60,072 bases of DNA from an uncultured Bacteroides sp. (GTDB lineage Bacteria; Bacteroidota; Bacteroidia; Bacteroidales; Bacteroidaceae): NCBI GenBank assembly GCA_944319875.1, contig CALUFR010000069.1:1-60072 (forward strand). Direction: 5' to 3'. Shown one piece after another: positions 7,981-16,360 of the stretch. Made by a program: the position numbers and the translations under genes. The first letter of the stretch is position 1. Every line of letters begins with the position of its first letter. Under the pieces are notes generated by a model. The model saw only the letters and a list, made by a program, of their open reading frames with translations. It was not told the origin of the DNA and ran no database searches.

Positions 7981-10092
7981 ATGAGTAAGTTTAACGTATG
8001 GAGCAATCCGGCAAAAGGTATGTTGGTGCTTTTTGCTGGCATTTTTTTTTGTGGGTCGCTTAATGCCCAGGTAAAACTTAGAAGAGAATTCCCTTCCAAG
8101 CAAGTAATTGATGATTTTGACAATACAACTTTCTGTACGGCTTTTCTGTCGGATGGCGAGCTGTATGCGGTGAGAGACATCGCTATCACGAGTATAAAGA
8201 AAATCAAGAAAATAGCCTTTAACCCGACGGGCAGTTCGCTGGCTGTCTTGCGCGAGGAGAAGCCTATACGCATTTATTCTTTCCTCAAGCGCGACAAGAA
8301 AATGTTCGAACTGAAAGAAGAGCGTAAGTTCAAGGGAGTAAAGGAAAAACCGATGCCTGTAGCCATGTGCTATGCTCCGGATGCGCGTAGCTTCGTTGTC
8401 TCCAATACGTTTGGTGAGATTGTGGTCTATGACACCCGTGAATACTTGCCGCAGGCCTATATCCAAGATGAGGGAGCGGCCGCTTCTCTGGCAATGAGTT
8501 CCAATAACTATTTCATCGCAGCCGCTATAGGTAAAAACATCCACATCTGGAATTTCCAGACGAAGCGGAGGCGTGCCACAATCCCAATGCCCGCAGTTGT
8601 AAAAGACTTGACTTTCTCGGACGACGCTTCTTTGCTGGCTGTTGTGACTGACGATAATCGCCTGACAATAATTGATACCAAGACTTGGGATAAGGTGGAT
8701 ATCTTCGACAAGCTACGCGGAGTCATCTCTTCACCTTCCTTTCATCCGGAGGGCAAGTATGTCAGCGTCGTGCGCGACGGCAATTCAATCGTTATTATCA
8801 ATCTGAAGAACAGTCATGTGGAACAGACGATAACGGGAAATGAAGGACTGAAAGAGTGTCGCTTCTTTATGAACAGGCAGACGAGTGACGTCTTCATGCT
8901 TTCAAATGCTATCCATTCACTTATCTTTTGGGACGCCAATGGCTTGAATCCTTTCTATGGCAAGCTGTTGAACCGTGAAATTGACGCCAAGATGAATGAA
9001 TGGGTGAAGATGATGCAGGGCGAGTCGATGGAAGATTATGCAATCCGTGTCAATGACGAAACCCGCAAGAAGCAGCAGGAAATTTTTGCCCAGCAGATAG
9101 CGACGGAACTTGCCGGTGACCGCATTGCCATTGAAAACCCGTTTGTGGGCGATTATGACGCGTCGAAAGGAATGCTGAACATCGGATTTAATACCATGCC
9201 TTCCATCTCGTTGGAGGTGCCTGAAAACGAGGTGGGCGATTTCAAGGATGGCAAGAACCTGAAATTCGACAATGCCGTTTATGTGTTGAACGACAAAGAT
9301 GAATTTGAGCTGGCTTATGTGGAAGTGCGCAATGAGACCACCAATAAGGTTTATATCTACGACAATATCGGACGCACGAAGTTGACTGCGCTCGAAGTGG
9401 ATGACAATTTCGTACCGTTGGAAGTCATGCAGCAGGCCAGCCGTGAAGAAGTGCAGCTGAAGGAGATCAAGGAAGCTGTGATTGAGGAAAAGAAGCAAGA
9501 CAAGCTGATTACCGAAAACACCCAGATAGATGTACGCACTGAGGTCGTGCCGGGGGTTGATGCGGACGGAAACAAGATCCTGAACTACAAGGTTGGTTAT
9601 CAGTATGAAGTGGTGAACAAGGCATTCTCCGCCAAAGAAGACTTCCCGTCGGGCGGTTATAACATCGAGCGTTCGAATGCGGCCATGTCTTTGATGAAGA
9701 TCATTAAGAACGCCTTTGAAGGCGACTTTGCCAAGTATCTGGCCGAAGGCAAGAAGGTAAAGATTGTGATTACCGGTTCGGCGGACGCAAGCCCCATCCG
9801 AGGCCGTATCGCCTACGGCGGACAGTATGGTGAATTTACCGACGAGCCTTATTACAAGGATGGTAATCTTGACAACATTACTGTCACCAAGGCTTCGGGC
9901 ATCACGACCAATGAACAGTTGGCGTTGCTGCGTGCCGCCGGTGTGAAGAACTACATTGACAAGAACGTGAATACACTCCGAAATACGGACAATGAATACG
10001 AATATCACGTGGAGGTAGCCAAAGAGCGTGGAGGTGAATTCCGTAAGATTAATGTTGAATTCCTGATTATGGATGCATTCCCTATCAACTAA
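7981..10092 (+). CDS. Exported WD40-like beta-propeller protein with OmpA-like C-terminus
   Basis: A 703-residue protein with a signal peptide ending near FFCGSLNAQ. Residues about 40-310 contain degenerate WD40-type blades, for example KIAFNPTGSSLAVLR, DLTFSDDASLLAVVT and SPSFHPEGKYVSVVR. A charged middle region follows, with a coiled-coil-like stretch near residues 475-515. The last ~145 residues resemble an OmpA/MotB peptidoglycan-associated fold: VKIVITGSADASPI followed by NEQLALLRAAGVKNYID. It ends 7 bp before the caspase-family gene and shares its promoter, so the two probably form one functional unit at the cell envelope. Inference: a propeller for protein binding, tethered to the wall. 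The upstream ATG at 7930 precedes the predicted transcription start. Confidence 0.82.
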   Translation: MSKFNVWSNPAKGMLVLFAGIFFCGSLNAQVKLRREFPSKQVIDDFDNTTFCTAFLSDGELYAVRDIAITSIKKIKKIAFNPTGSSLAVLREEKPIRIYSFLKRDKKMFELKEERKFKGVKEKPMPVAMCYAPDARSFVVSNTFGEIVVYDTREYLPQAYIQDEGAAASLAMSSNNYFIAAAIGKNIHIWNFQTKRRRATIPMPAVVKDLTFSDDASLLAVVTDDNRLTIIDTKTWDKVDIFDKLRGVISSPSFHPEGKYVSVVRDGNSIVIINLKNSHVEQTITGNEGLKECRFFMNRQTSDVFMLSNAIHSLIFWDANGLNPFYGKLLNREIDAKMNEWVKMMQGESMEDYAIRVNDETRKKQQEIFAQQIATELAGDRIAIENPFVGDYDASKGMLNIGFNTMPSISLEVPENEVGDFKDGKNLKFDNAVYVLNDKDEFELAYVEVRNETTNKVYIYDNIGRTKLTALEVDDNFVPLEVMQQASREEVQLKEIKEAVIEEKKQDKLITENTQIDVRTEVVPGVDADGNKILNYKVGYQYEVVNKAFSAKEDFPSGGYNIERSNAAMSLMKIIKNAFEGDFAKYLAEGKKVKIVITGSADASPIRGRIAYGGQYGEFTDEPYYKDGNLDNITVTKASGITTNEQLALLRAAGVKNYIDKNVNTLRNTDNEYEYHVEVAKERGGEFRKINVEFLIMDAFPIN

Positions 10093-10099
10093 GGTCATT

Positions 10100-12886
10100 A
10101 TGAAAAAATATCTGCTATTATTATTTGTCGTGCTGGGCGGTGTGTCGGTTTATGCACAGGACACCGAGGCAGCTTTCAAGCGTGCCAACCAGCAGTATGT
10201 GCTTTTTGAAAGCGAACGTGACAAGGGCAGCAATCCCAATGCCATGTACAATTACCTGCTTGAAAGCTATCAGGCATTCAAGCAGGTGGTGGACGCGGAG
10301 GACAATGCCCAATATCTGACGGGAGCCAAGAACCGTTTGCGTTCCATTTATCCTTATCTGGTGAATGCGGCGGTCTATTACTCCGAACAGAAACAGCCCT
10401 CCCGGGCGTTGGATTTTGCCGGACCTTATATTGACATGCCGCAGATGTCCATCTTCCGCAGTGAACTGTTGCAGCGGGACAACCGCTACGCTTCTATCGT
10501 CTACTATGCGGCCGCGGCATCCTATCAATTGGAGAAGTATCCCCAGTCCATCCGTTATTTCCGCGAATACCTGACGGTGACCGAGGCCAATGTGGACGAT
10601 CCGTTGGTCAAGGACTGCTACGTATATATAAACATGGCCTATCAGAAACAGAAGAACCATGCCGAACAGGAAAAGATACTGGAGCAGGCCATCGCGAAAT
10701 ATCCCGTGTCGCTCGACTTCTATTACAACCTGGTGAATGTGCACATCGCTACGAACAACATTCCCAAACTGCTGGCTACGATTGACCGCATTCTCGAGAT
10801 AGACCCCAACAACACGCAAGTGCTGCCTATCAAGGCGCGTATCTTGGAACGTCAGGGGCAGAACAAGGAAGCCATAGACATTTATAAGCGCCTGTATGCT
10901 TTGCATCCGGACAGTTATGAGATACTGACGGGATTGGCTCGTGCCAATTTCAATGTGGCTACGGAAATCGTGAACAGCGGATTGAAGATCACCAGTGATG
11001 CCGAGTATGCGCTTGTCCGTCAGCGGGCCTCCACCTATCTGATGGATGCCAAGGATTTGTTTCTGAAGATTTTGGAAAAAGAACCGACCTCCCAGGTGTA
11101 TATGCAGGGACTGGCGAGTGTTTATCAGTATATGGACATGAAGCCCGAATATGAAGTCCTGTCGAAAATAATCGCCGAAGGCGGCTCCTATGCCTCTTTC
11201 CCGGCCAAGCTGACCGCTTACAACGAGGCCAACAAGCAGGCGGCTGCCGCCCGGCCGGATATGGCCGACGCCACTCCGGTTCCTGTCGATCCGGCGGTGC
11301 TTGTCATTCGGGTGGATAGCTTTATCGATGCCAATAGCAATAAGGTGATTGACGCGGGTGAAAGCTTTGCCGTGCAGTTTGCGATAGAGAACAAAGGAAA
11401 AGGTGACGCTTATAACATCCGTCTCCGCCTCTCCGAGCAGCAGGGCTTCGATGAATATTTCGATGGCCCCCGCGAGCTGGATGGCGGAAACATTCCTGCC
11501 GGCACGTCGAAGGACTATACCTTCCGTTACATTGCCAAGAAAGAATTGCCTACGACAGTGACCCGAATCAATATCTATGCCTTCGAAGCCAATGGATTTG
11601 ATGCCGACCCGGCCGAACTTGTTGTCAGTGCGCAGGAGTATGCCATGCCTCGTCTGCGTGTGGCCGACCATCAGTTCTTCGCCTCCAACGGTTCTTCCAT
11701 TACATTGGGCAAGAACGGGAAGCTGACTTTGGCCCTGCAGAACTTTGGCGCCAAGACGGCGCACAATGTGAAGCTGAACTTTGCCTTACCCACGAATGTC
11801 TTTACGACCGACGCACCCGAGATGCTGATTGACAGTATCGCGCCGGGTGAAGTCAAGACCTTGGATTATGGTTTCCTCGTCAACAAGCGTTTTGAGGGCG
11901 ACTCCATAACCGTGATGGTCAACGTAAGCGAGGACTCCCATTCTTCCTATCTGGCTGAGGCCTATAAGGTGAAAGTAGGTGAATATCTGACTGCGGCAAG
12001 CACCATCCAGATTAAGGGATTGGTGGACACACATGCCGCAAAGGCACAGAATTTCAGTCTGACCTATCAGAGCGAGTTGCTGGAAGATGTACCCGTAGGT
12101 GCAGTCAACCGCCATCGCTACGCCCTGATTATCGGAAATGAAGATTATAGCATGACGGGCGCCAATGCGGAAATCAATGTACCATACGCCATCAACGATG
12201 CCGTCGTGTTCCGTGAATATTGTGTGCGCACCTTCGGAGTGCCCGACGGGCAAATCAAGATGATACCGAACGCTACGGCCGGTATGATGCACGAGCAGCT
12301 CGACTGGCTGGTCAACATGGCCGCCACAGACCCCGAGGCCGAGCTGATATTCTATTATTCCGGTCATGGCAACAACGATGAAGCTACGAAGGAACCCTAT
12401 CTGCTCCCCGTCGATATTACGGGAAAGAACATCCGTCTGGGCATCTCGCTGGCCGACTTGTACAAGCGCCTGGCTACTTATCACATCAAGGGAGCATACG
12501 TGTTCCTGGACGCCTGCTTCAGTGGCGGTTACAAGAGTGCCGCTCCGCTGATTGCGCAGAAAGGCGTGCGTGTCGTTCCGAAGGTTGGTGTGCCTCAGGG
12601 GCATACCATGAGTTTCTCTTCCAGTTCCGGTGACCAGACATCCAGCGTGTACCATGAGAAGAAGCAGGGTTACTATACCTACTTCCTCATCAAGGCCATT
12701 AAGGATGCTGGCGGTGATCTGACCATGAAGCAGCTCTTCGAGCGCACCAACGCCGAGGTGAAAAAAGCCACTGCCCTGATCGGCAAGATGCAGGAGCCCC
12801 AGTACATGGTGTCTCCTACGTGGACCGAGTGGGCCGATGTGAAATTGAAAACACCTGTAGAAACACCTCAGAATGTGACAGAATAA
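10100..12886 (+). CDS. Exported TPR-Ig-caspase (peptidase C14) protein
   Basis: A 928-residue protein with a clear signal peptide (MKKYLLLLFVVLGGVSVYAQ). Tetratricopeptide-type helices span about residues 50-390. Two CARDB/Ig-like beta domains follow (about 400-510 and 520-640), then a C-terminal caspase-like domain (about 670-890). The catalytic dyad is intact: His756 in FYYSGHGNN and Cys806 in VFLDACFSGG. Prokaryotic C14 peptidases cleave after specific residues and often act in signalling or cell-death circuits; an exported one is less studied. An ATG at 10073 lies inside the previous gene, and the ATG at 10100 opens the signal peptide. A strong terminator follows at 12903-12926. Confidence 0.88.
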   Translation: MKKYLLLLFVVLGGVSVYAQDTEAAFKRANQQYVLFESERDKGSNPNAMYNYLLESYQAFKQVVDAEDNAQYLTGAKNRLRSIYPYLVNAAVYYSEQKQPSRALDFAGPYIDMPQMSIFRSELLQRDNRYASIVYYAAAASYQLEKYPQSIRYFREYLTVTEANVDDPLVKDCYVYINMAYQKQKNHAEQEKILEQAIAKYPVSLDFYYNLVNVHIATNNIPKLLATIDRILEIDPNNTQVLPIKARILERQGQNKEAIDIYKRLYALHPDSYEILTGLARANFNVATEIVNSGLKITSDAEYALVRQRASTYLMDAKDLFLKILEKEPTSQVYMQGLASVYQYMDMKPEYEVLSKIIAEGGSYASFPAKLTAYNEANKQAAAARPDMADATPVPVDPAVLVIRVDSFIDANSNKVIDAGESFAVQFAIENKGKGDAYNIRLRLSEQQGFDEYFDGPRELDGGNIPAGTSKDYTFRYIAKKELPTTVTRINIYAFEANGFDADPAELVVSAQEYAMPRLRVADHQFFASNGSSITLGKNGKLTLALQNFGAKTAHNVKLNFALPTNVFTTDAPEMLIDSIAPGEVKTLDYGFLVNKRFEGDSITVMVNVSEDSHSSYLAEAYKVKVGEYLTAASTIQIKGLVDTHAAKAQNFSLTYQSELLEDVPVGAVNRHRYALIIGNEDYSMTGANAEINVPYAINDAVVFREYCVRTFGVPDGQIKMIPNATAGMMHEQLDWLVNMAATDPEAELIFYYSGHGNNDEATKEPYLLPVDITGKNIRLGISLADLYKRLATYHIKGAYVFLDACFSGGYKSAAPLIAQKGVRVVPKVGVPQGHTMSFSSSSGDQTSSVYHEKKQGYYTYFLIKAIKDAGGDLTMKQLFERTNAEVKKATALIGKMQEPQYMVSPTWTEWADVKLKTPVETPQNVTE

Positions 12887-12902
12887 CTACTGGTAGAGCC
12901 GA

Positions 12903-12926
12903 CGGTGAAGGATGTATCCTTCACCG
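12903..12926 (+). terminator. Terminator of the WD40/caspase operon
   Basis: A perfect 11-bp stem (CGGTGAAGGAT/ATCCTTCACCG) with a 2-nt turn, followed by TATTCTTTTGT, starting 17 bp past the caspase stop codon. Confidence 0.8.
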
Positions 12927-13025
12927 TATTCTTTTGTATAGCAATGGGTTATATTCCCGTGAAGGCGTGAAGGATGTTTCGGGGAAAGTGATTACAGGGG
13001 AGGAGGAAACAGCTTCTTTCACATC

Positions 13026-13108
13026 CTCAAGTGGCACTTTACATCTCTCAAGTGGCACTTTACGACGCTCAAGTGGCTCTTTACGTTTCCCAAGTGGCTC
13101 TTGAGGAG
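13026..13108. repeat. 21-bp tandem repeat, four units
   Basis: Units start at 13026, 13047, 13068 and 13089. The core CTCAAGTGGC(A/T)CTTTAC is well kept in the first three; the fourth begins CCCAAGTGGCTCTTGAG and is cut short. It lies in the 463-bp spacer between the convergent caspase and nuoN genes. No gene is supported here. The bases from 12927 to 13025 show nothing else clear. Confidence 0.85.
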
Positions 13109-13137
13109 TACAAACAAAGGCCGTGCTTCCTTAGGTC

Positions 13138-13228
13138 GTGACACCGTGCTTCGTTACACCCTGACGGCACGGGGCGTGAGGGGATAACGGAACGTGCCGT
13201 GAGGTGGTCACGAAGCGTGGCGTGAGAA
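13138..13228. repeat. Degenerate ~23-bp units forming nested hairpins
   Basis: About four units of 22-24 bp, each containing forms of ACGGCACG...CGTGAGG or CACGAAGCGTGGCGTGA. They also pair as nested inverted repeats. The inner stem is 13164-13171 with 13193-13200 (ACGGCACG/CGTGCCGT). The imperfect outer stem is 13138-13160 with 13203-13225. The right end contains TCACGAAGCGTGGCGTGA, whose exact complement occurs at about 44820-44837. Confidence 0.65.
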
Positions 13229-13273
13229 ATGGTGTCCGAATAAGGTGTGATAAAGAGTGAGATGATAAATGAA

Positions 13274-13317
13274 GCGGGTGTGCATTCTTTCTTTTGTTTG
13301 TAAGAATGCACACCCGC
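13274..13317. terminator. 16-bp perfect hairpin between caspase gene and nuoN
   Basis: The stem GCGGGTGTGCATTCTT (13274-13289) pairs without mismatch with 13302-13317 around a 12-nt loop. It is followed on the plus strand by CGTTTTCTTGTTTT. It lies 33 bp beyond the nuoN stop, so it probably ends the nuo transcript on the minus strand and blocks read-through on the plus strand. Confidence 0.75.
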
Positions 13318-13349
13318 CGTTTTCTTGTTTTAGAGGTGTTATCCCCTGT

Positions 13350-14789
13350 TTACATTCCGAAGGAATAATGGCCGATGGAGTCGTAAACTACACTGGCTAT
13401 GCTTAGCACGATGATGCCCGCCGTGCAAATCAGTAGGCTGGCACGGGTGTAGTTGTCACTGCGGAAGGCGGCGATAGGCTCGTCGCTCGGGTTGATGTAC
13501 ATGGCCTTCACTACGCGCAGGTAATAGTAGAGTGAAAGCACCGTGTTGACTAACGCAATGAATACCAACAGATGGAAACCGCTGTGGAAGGCTGCCGCGA
13601 AGATGAAGAACTTCGAGAAGAAGCCTGCGAACGGCGGAATACCAGCCAAAGAGAATAAGCAGAGCGTCATGATGAATGCCAGCTTGGGGTTGGTGCGGTA
13701 GAAGCCGTTGTACTCGTCGAGCGTGAACTTCTGGGCACGCAGGGCTACAATGGTAATTACGGCAAATACGCCTAAGTTGGCGAAAAGGTAAATCAGTACA
13801 TAATATACTAAAGCTGTCATACCTTGAGCCGTACCGCTGATGACACCCAGCATGATGTAACCGGCCTGCGAGATACTACTGAAAGCCATGAGTCGTTTCA
13901 GGTTCTCTTGGCGCAGGGCAAAGAGGTTGGCCAGCGTAATGGACGCAATGATAATCCAATAGAGCACTTCCTGCCATTGGGCAACCATCGGGGCGAATAC
14001 TTTATAGAGTATGGCCATCAGCACGAACGCTGCCGAGCCTTTGGAAACCACGCTCAGGTAAGCGGTCACCGTGCTGGGCGCGCCTTCGTAAACGTCGGCT
14101 GTCCACAGATGGAAGGGCACCAGTGAAATCTTGAAGCCCATGCCGGCAAAGAAGAATACGAAAGCCATGATTTGGATGGCGCTTCCGTCTATACGGGCAG
14201 GCAGGTCGGCAAAGTACAGTGTTCCAGTCGTACCATATATCAGGGAAAGGCCGAACAGCAACAGCCCGCTGGAGAACAAGGCGGTCAAGATGTACTTGGC
14301 ACCTGCCTCGGCGGAGTGGTGACGGTATTTGTCGAAAGCTACCAAAGCGGCCATCGGGATGCTGGCGGTTTCCAATCCGATGAAGAACATCAGGAAGTGT
14401 CCGGCCGAAATCATGAAATACATACCCAGCAGCGTACTAAGTGTCAGGAAGTAGAACTCACCTTGCTTAACGGCTGTGTCCGGACGGCGCATCCATTCAT
14501 GGGCCATGAGGAACACAATCAGTGTGCCGATGCTGAGGATGGACTTTACGATGTGCTGGATGGGGCTGTTGTAATACATGCCGCCGAAGGCTTCGGCTAC
14601 CGGACCGGGCACGATGGTGACAACAATATGTATCAGCATCAGGGCTACGGGCAGCATGGTGTTCAGCACCGGACGCCCGTCACGCTTGTGTGCGTCCGGA
14701 CTCATGAAAAGGTCGGCTATGAAGAGGATGAGGATGACAGCTATCAATGACAGCTCTTCTTTCATCACGAGAAATTGACTGTAATCCAT
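13350..14789 (-). CDS. nuoN: NADH-quinone oxidoreductase subunit N
   Basis: A 479-residue Mrp-antiporter-like membrane subunit of NDH-1 with about 14 transmembrane segments. The proton-channel block [19 protein letters not shown] is the standard signature, and Lys residues in the central helices are kept. It works in the inner membrane as one of three proton-pumping subunits. The ATG at 14789 is chosen over an in-frame TTG at 14804, which falls in the AT-rich spacer. It is the last gene of the nuo operon; a 16-bp hairpin lies just downstream. Confidence 0.95.
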   Translation of the reverse strand: MDYSQFLVMKEELSLIAVILILFIADLFMSPDAHKRDGRPVLNTMLPVALMLIHIVVTIVPGPVAEAFGGMYYNSPIQHIVKSILSIGTLIVFLMAHEWMRRPDTAVKQGEFYFLTLSTLLGMYFMISAGHFLMFFIGLETASIPMAALVAFDKYRHHSAEAGAKYILTALFSSGLLLFGLSLIYGTTGTLYFADLPARIDGSAIQIMAFVFFFAGMGFKISLVPFHLWTADVYEGAPSTVTAYLSVVSKGSAAFVLMAILYKVFAPMVAQWQEVLYWIIIASITLANLFALRQENLKRLMAFSSISQAGYIMLGVISGTAQGMTALVYYVLIYLFANLGVFAVITIVALRAQKFTLDEYNGFYRTNPKLAFIMTLCLFSLAGIPPFAGFFSKFFIFAAAFHSGFHLLVFIALVNTVLSLYYYLRVVKAMYINPSDEPIAAFRSDNYTRASLLICTAGIIVLSIASVVYDSIGHYSFGM

Positions 14790-14839
14790 TTTGTTAATTG
14801 ACAATTGAAAATCGATAATTGAAAATTGCTATTTTCCCT

Positions 14840-16324
14840 TTATCCGTTAATGAAGTTTACGATAGGCAGGACACTCTCACCAATCATTCCGCTAATCCAC
14901 CATGGTGCCATACCCAAAGCTGCCACGCAGACAATGAGGATGATAACCGCCGTGCGTTCGTCCCATGTGGCGTCAGTCAAGGCTAGATGATGCTTGTTCG
15001 TACAAGTGCCATAAAGTATCTTGCCTACCAGGCGGAGGATATAGACCGCGGTGATGACGATGCTGCAAGTAGCGATGATGGTCCACGTGCGGTGGAACGT
15101 ATCGGCATGTTCGAAAGCACCGTTGAAGATGGTCATCTCAGCCACGAATCCGCTCAAGCCCGGCAAACCCAAGTTTGCCAGACCGGCAATGACGTAGCAG
15201 ACGGAGAGGAAAGGCATAATCTTCATCAGTCCGTTCAGCTCACGCACGTCGCGGGTGTGGGTACGTCCATAAATCATACCGATGAGGGCGAAGAACAAGG
15301 CTGTCATCAGTCCGTGACTCAACATCTGGAGCACGGCACCCGTACAAGCTGTCTGGTTCATCATCAGGATGGCGAAAAGCACCAGGCCGCAGTGGCTCAC
15401 GCTGGAGTAGGCGTTGATGTATTTCAAGTCGGTCTGTACGCAAGCCGAGAAAGCACCGTACACCACCGAGATACCCGTCAGTATGATGAAGATCCATCCC
15501 AGTTCCTGCGCGGCTTCCGGCATCAGGTACATGGCGATGCGGAAACAGCCATATCCTCCCAACTTCATCAGCACACCGGCATGAAGCATGGACACAGCCG
15601 TAGGTGCCGAAGCGTGACCGTCGGGGCTCCATGTGTGGAAGGGGAACAAAGCCCCCAACACACCAAAGCCCAAAAAGGTAAGCGGGAACCAGATGCGCTG
15701 CTGCTCGATGGGGATGTTGTGCAGATCGGCAATCTCCAGCAGGTTCATGGTGGTAGCGCCACTGCCGTAATAGATACCCAGGATGCCTATCAGCAGGAAG
15801 GCGGAACCGCCCATCAACATCAGCGTCAGCTTCATTGCGGAATATTCCTTGTGTCCGCTGCCCCATACACCGATGAGCAGGTACATCGGTATCAAGGCCA
15901 CCTCATAGAACATGAACATGGTGAACAGGTCGATGGAGATGAAGAAGCCGAACACGCCCAGCGACAGGAACGTGAACCAAAGGAAATATTCCTTGGTGAG
16001 CGGCTGCAACCGCCAAGAAGCAAACGTACCGGTAAACACGATGATGGATGACAGCAACAGCATGGCTACTGAAATACCGTCTACACCGACTGAATAATGA
16101 ATGTTGAGTGCGGGGTACCATACCATATCGGCGCAAAACAGCATTTCGTCCGTAGCCCCGTTACTCCGCGCGTTGAGATACATCACGGTCAACGCCACTG
16201 ACAATGCCACCAATGCCGAGGCACCCGTCACCATCACCGCGCGTATCTGGCTGATGTTGCGGCTCAGCCAAAGGCCCAGCAGCATCAGCAGCGGAATCAG
16301 AACAAATAAAGATAAGAAGTTCAT
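14840..16324 (-). CDS. nuoM: NADH-quinone oxidoreductase subunit M
   Basis: A 494-residue antiporter-like membrane subunit of NDH-1. The region LFPFHTWSPDGHASAPTAVS carries the conserved channel His/Lys environment, and the following MLHAGVLMKLGGYG is typical of NuoM. The N-terminal ELYFLWF-like segment (KEYFLWFTFLSLG) also fits. It is separated from nuoN by a ~50-bp spacer rich in repeats of AATTGA. Same orientation as the other nuo genes. Confidence 0.96.
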   Translation of the reverse strand: MNFLSLFVLIPLLMLLGLWLSRNISQIRAVMVTGASALVALSVALTVMYLNARSNGATDEMLFCADMVWYPALNIHYSVGVDGISVAMLLLSSIIVFTGTFASWRLQPLTKEYFLWFTFLSLGVFGFFISIDLFTMFMFYEVALIPMYLLIGVWGSGHKEYSAMKLTLMLMGGSAFLLIGILGIYYGSGATTMNLLEIADLHNIPIEQQRIWFPLTFLGFGVLGALFPFHTWSPDGHASAPTAVSMLHAGVLMKLGGYGCFRIAMYLMPEAAQELGWIFIILTGISVVYGAFSACVQTDLKYINAYSSVSHCGLVLFAILMMNQTACTGAVLQMLSHGLMTALFFALIGMIYGRTHTRDVRELNGLMKIMPFLSVCYVIAGLANLGLPGLSGFVAEMTIFNGAFEHADTFHRTWTIIATCSIVITAVYILRLVGKILYGTCTNKHHLALTDATWDERTAVIILIVCVAALGMAPWWISGMIGESVLPIVNFING

Positions 16325-16360
16325 TATGTCAAGTATTAACTATCAATGATTAATGATTAA

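Noticed and set aside
12820-13104. A 94-codon frame running from inside the caspase gene through the 21-bp repeat
   Set aside because: It starts inside another gene, crosses a strong terminator, and its seven-residue repeat is simply the 21-bp DNA repeat read in frame.
13026-13228. CRISPR array
   Set aside because: Units are adjacent with no unique spacers between them, are degenerate, and no cas genes are near.
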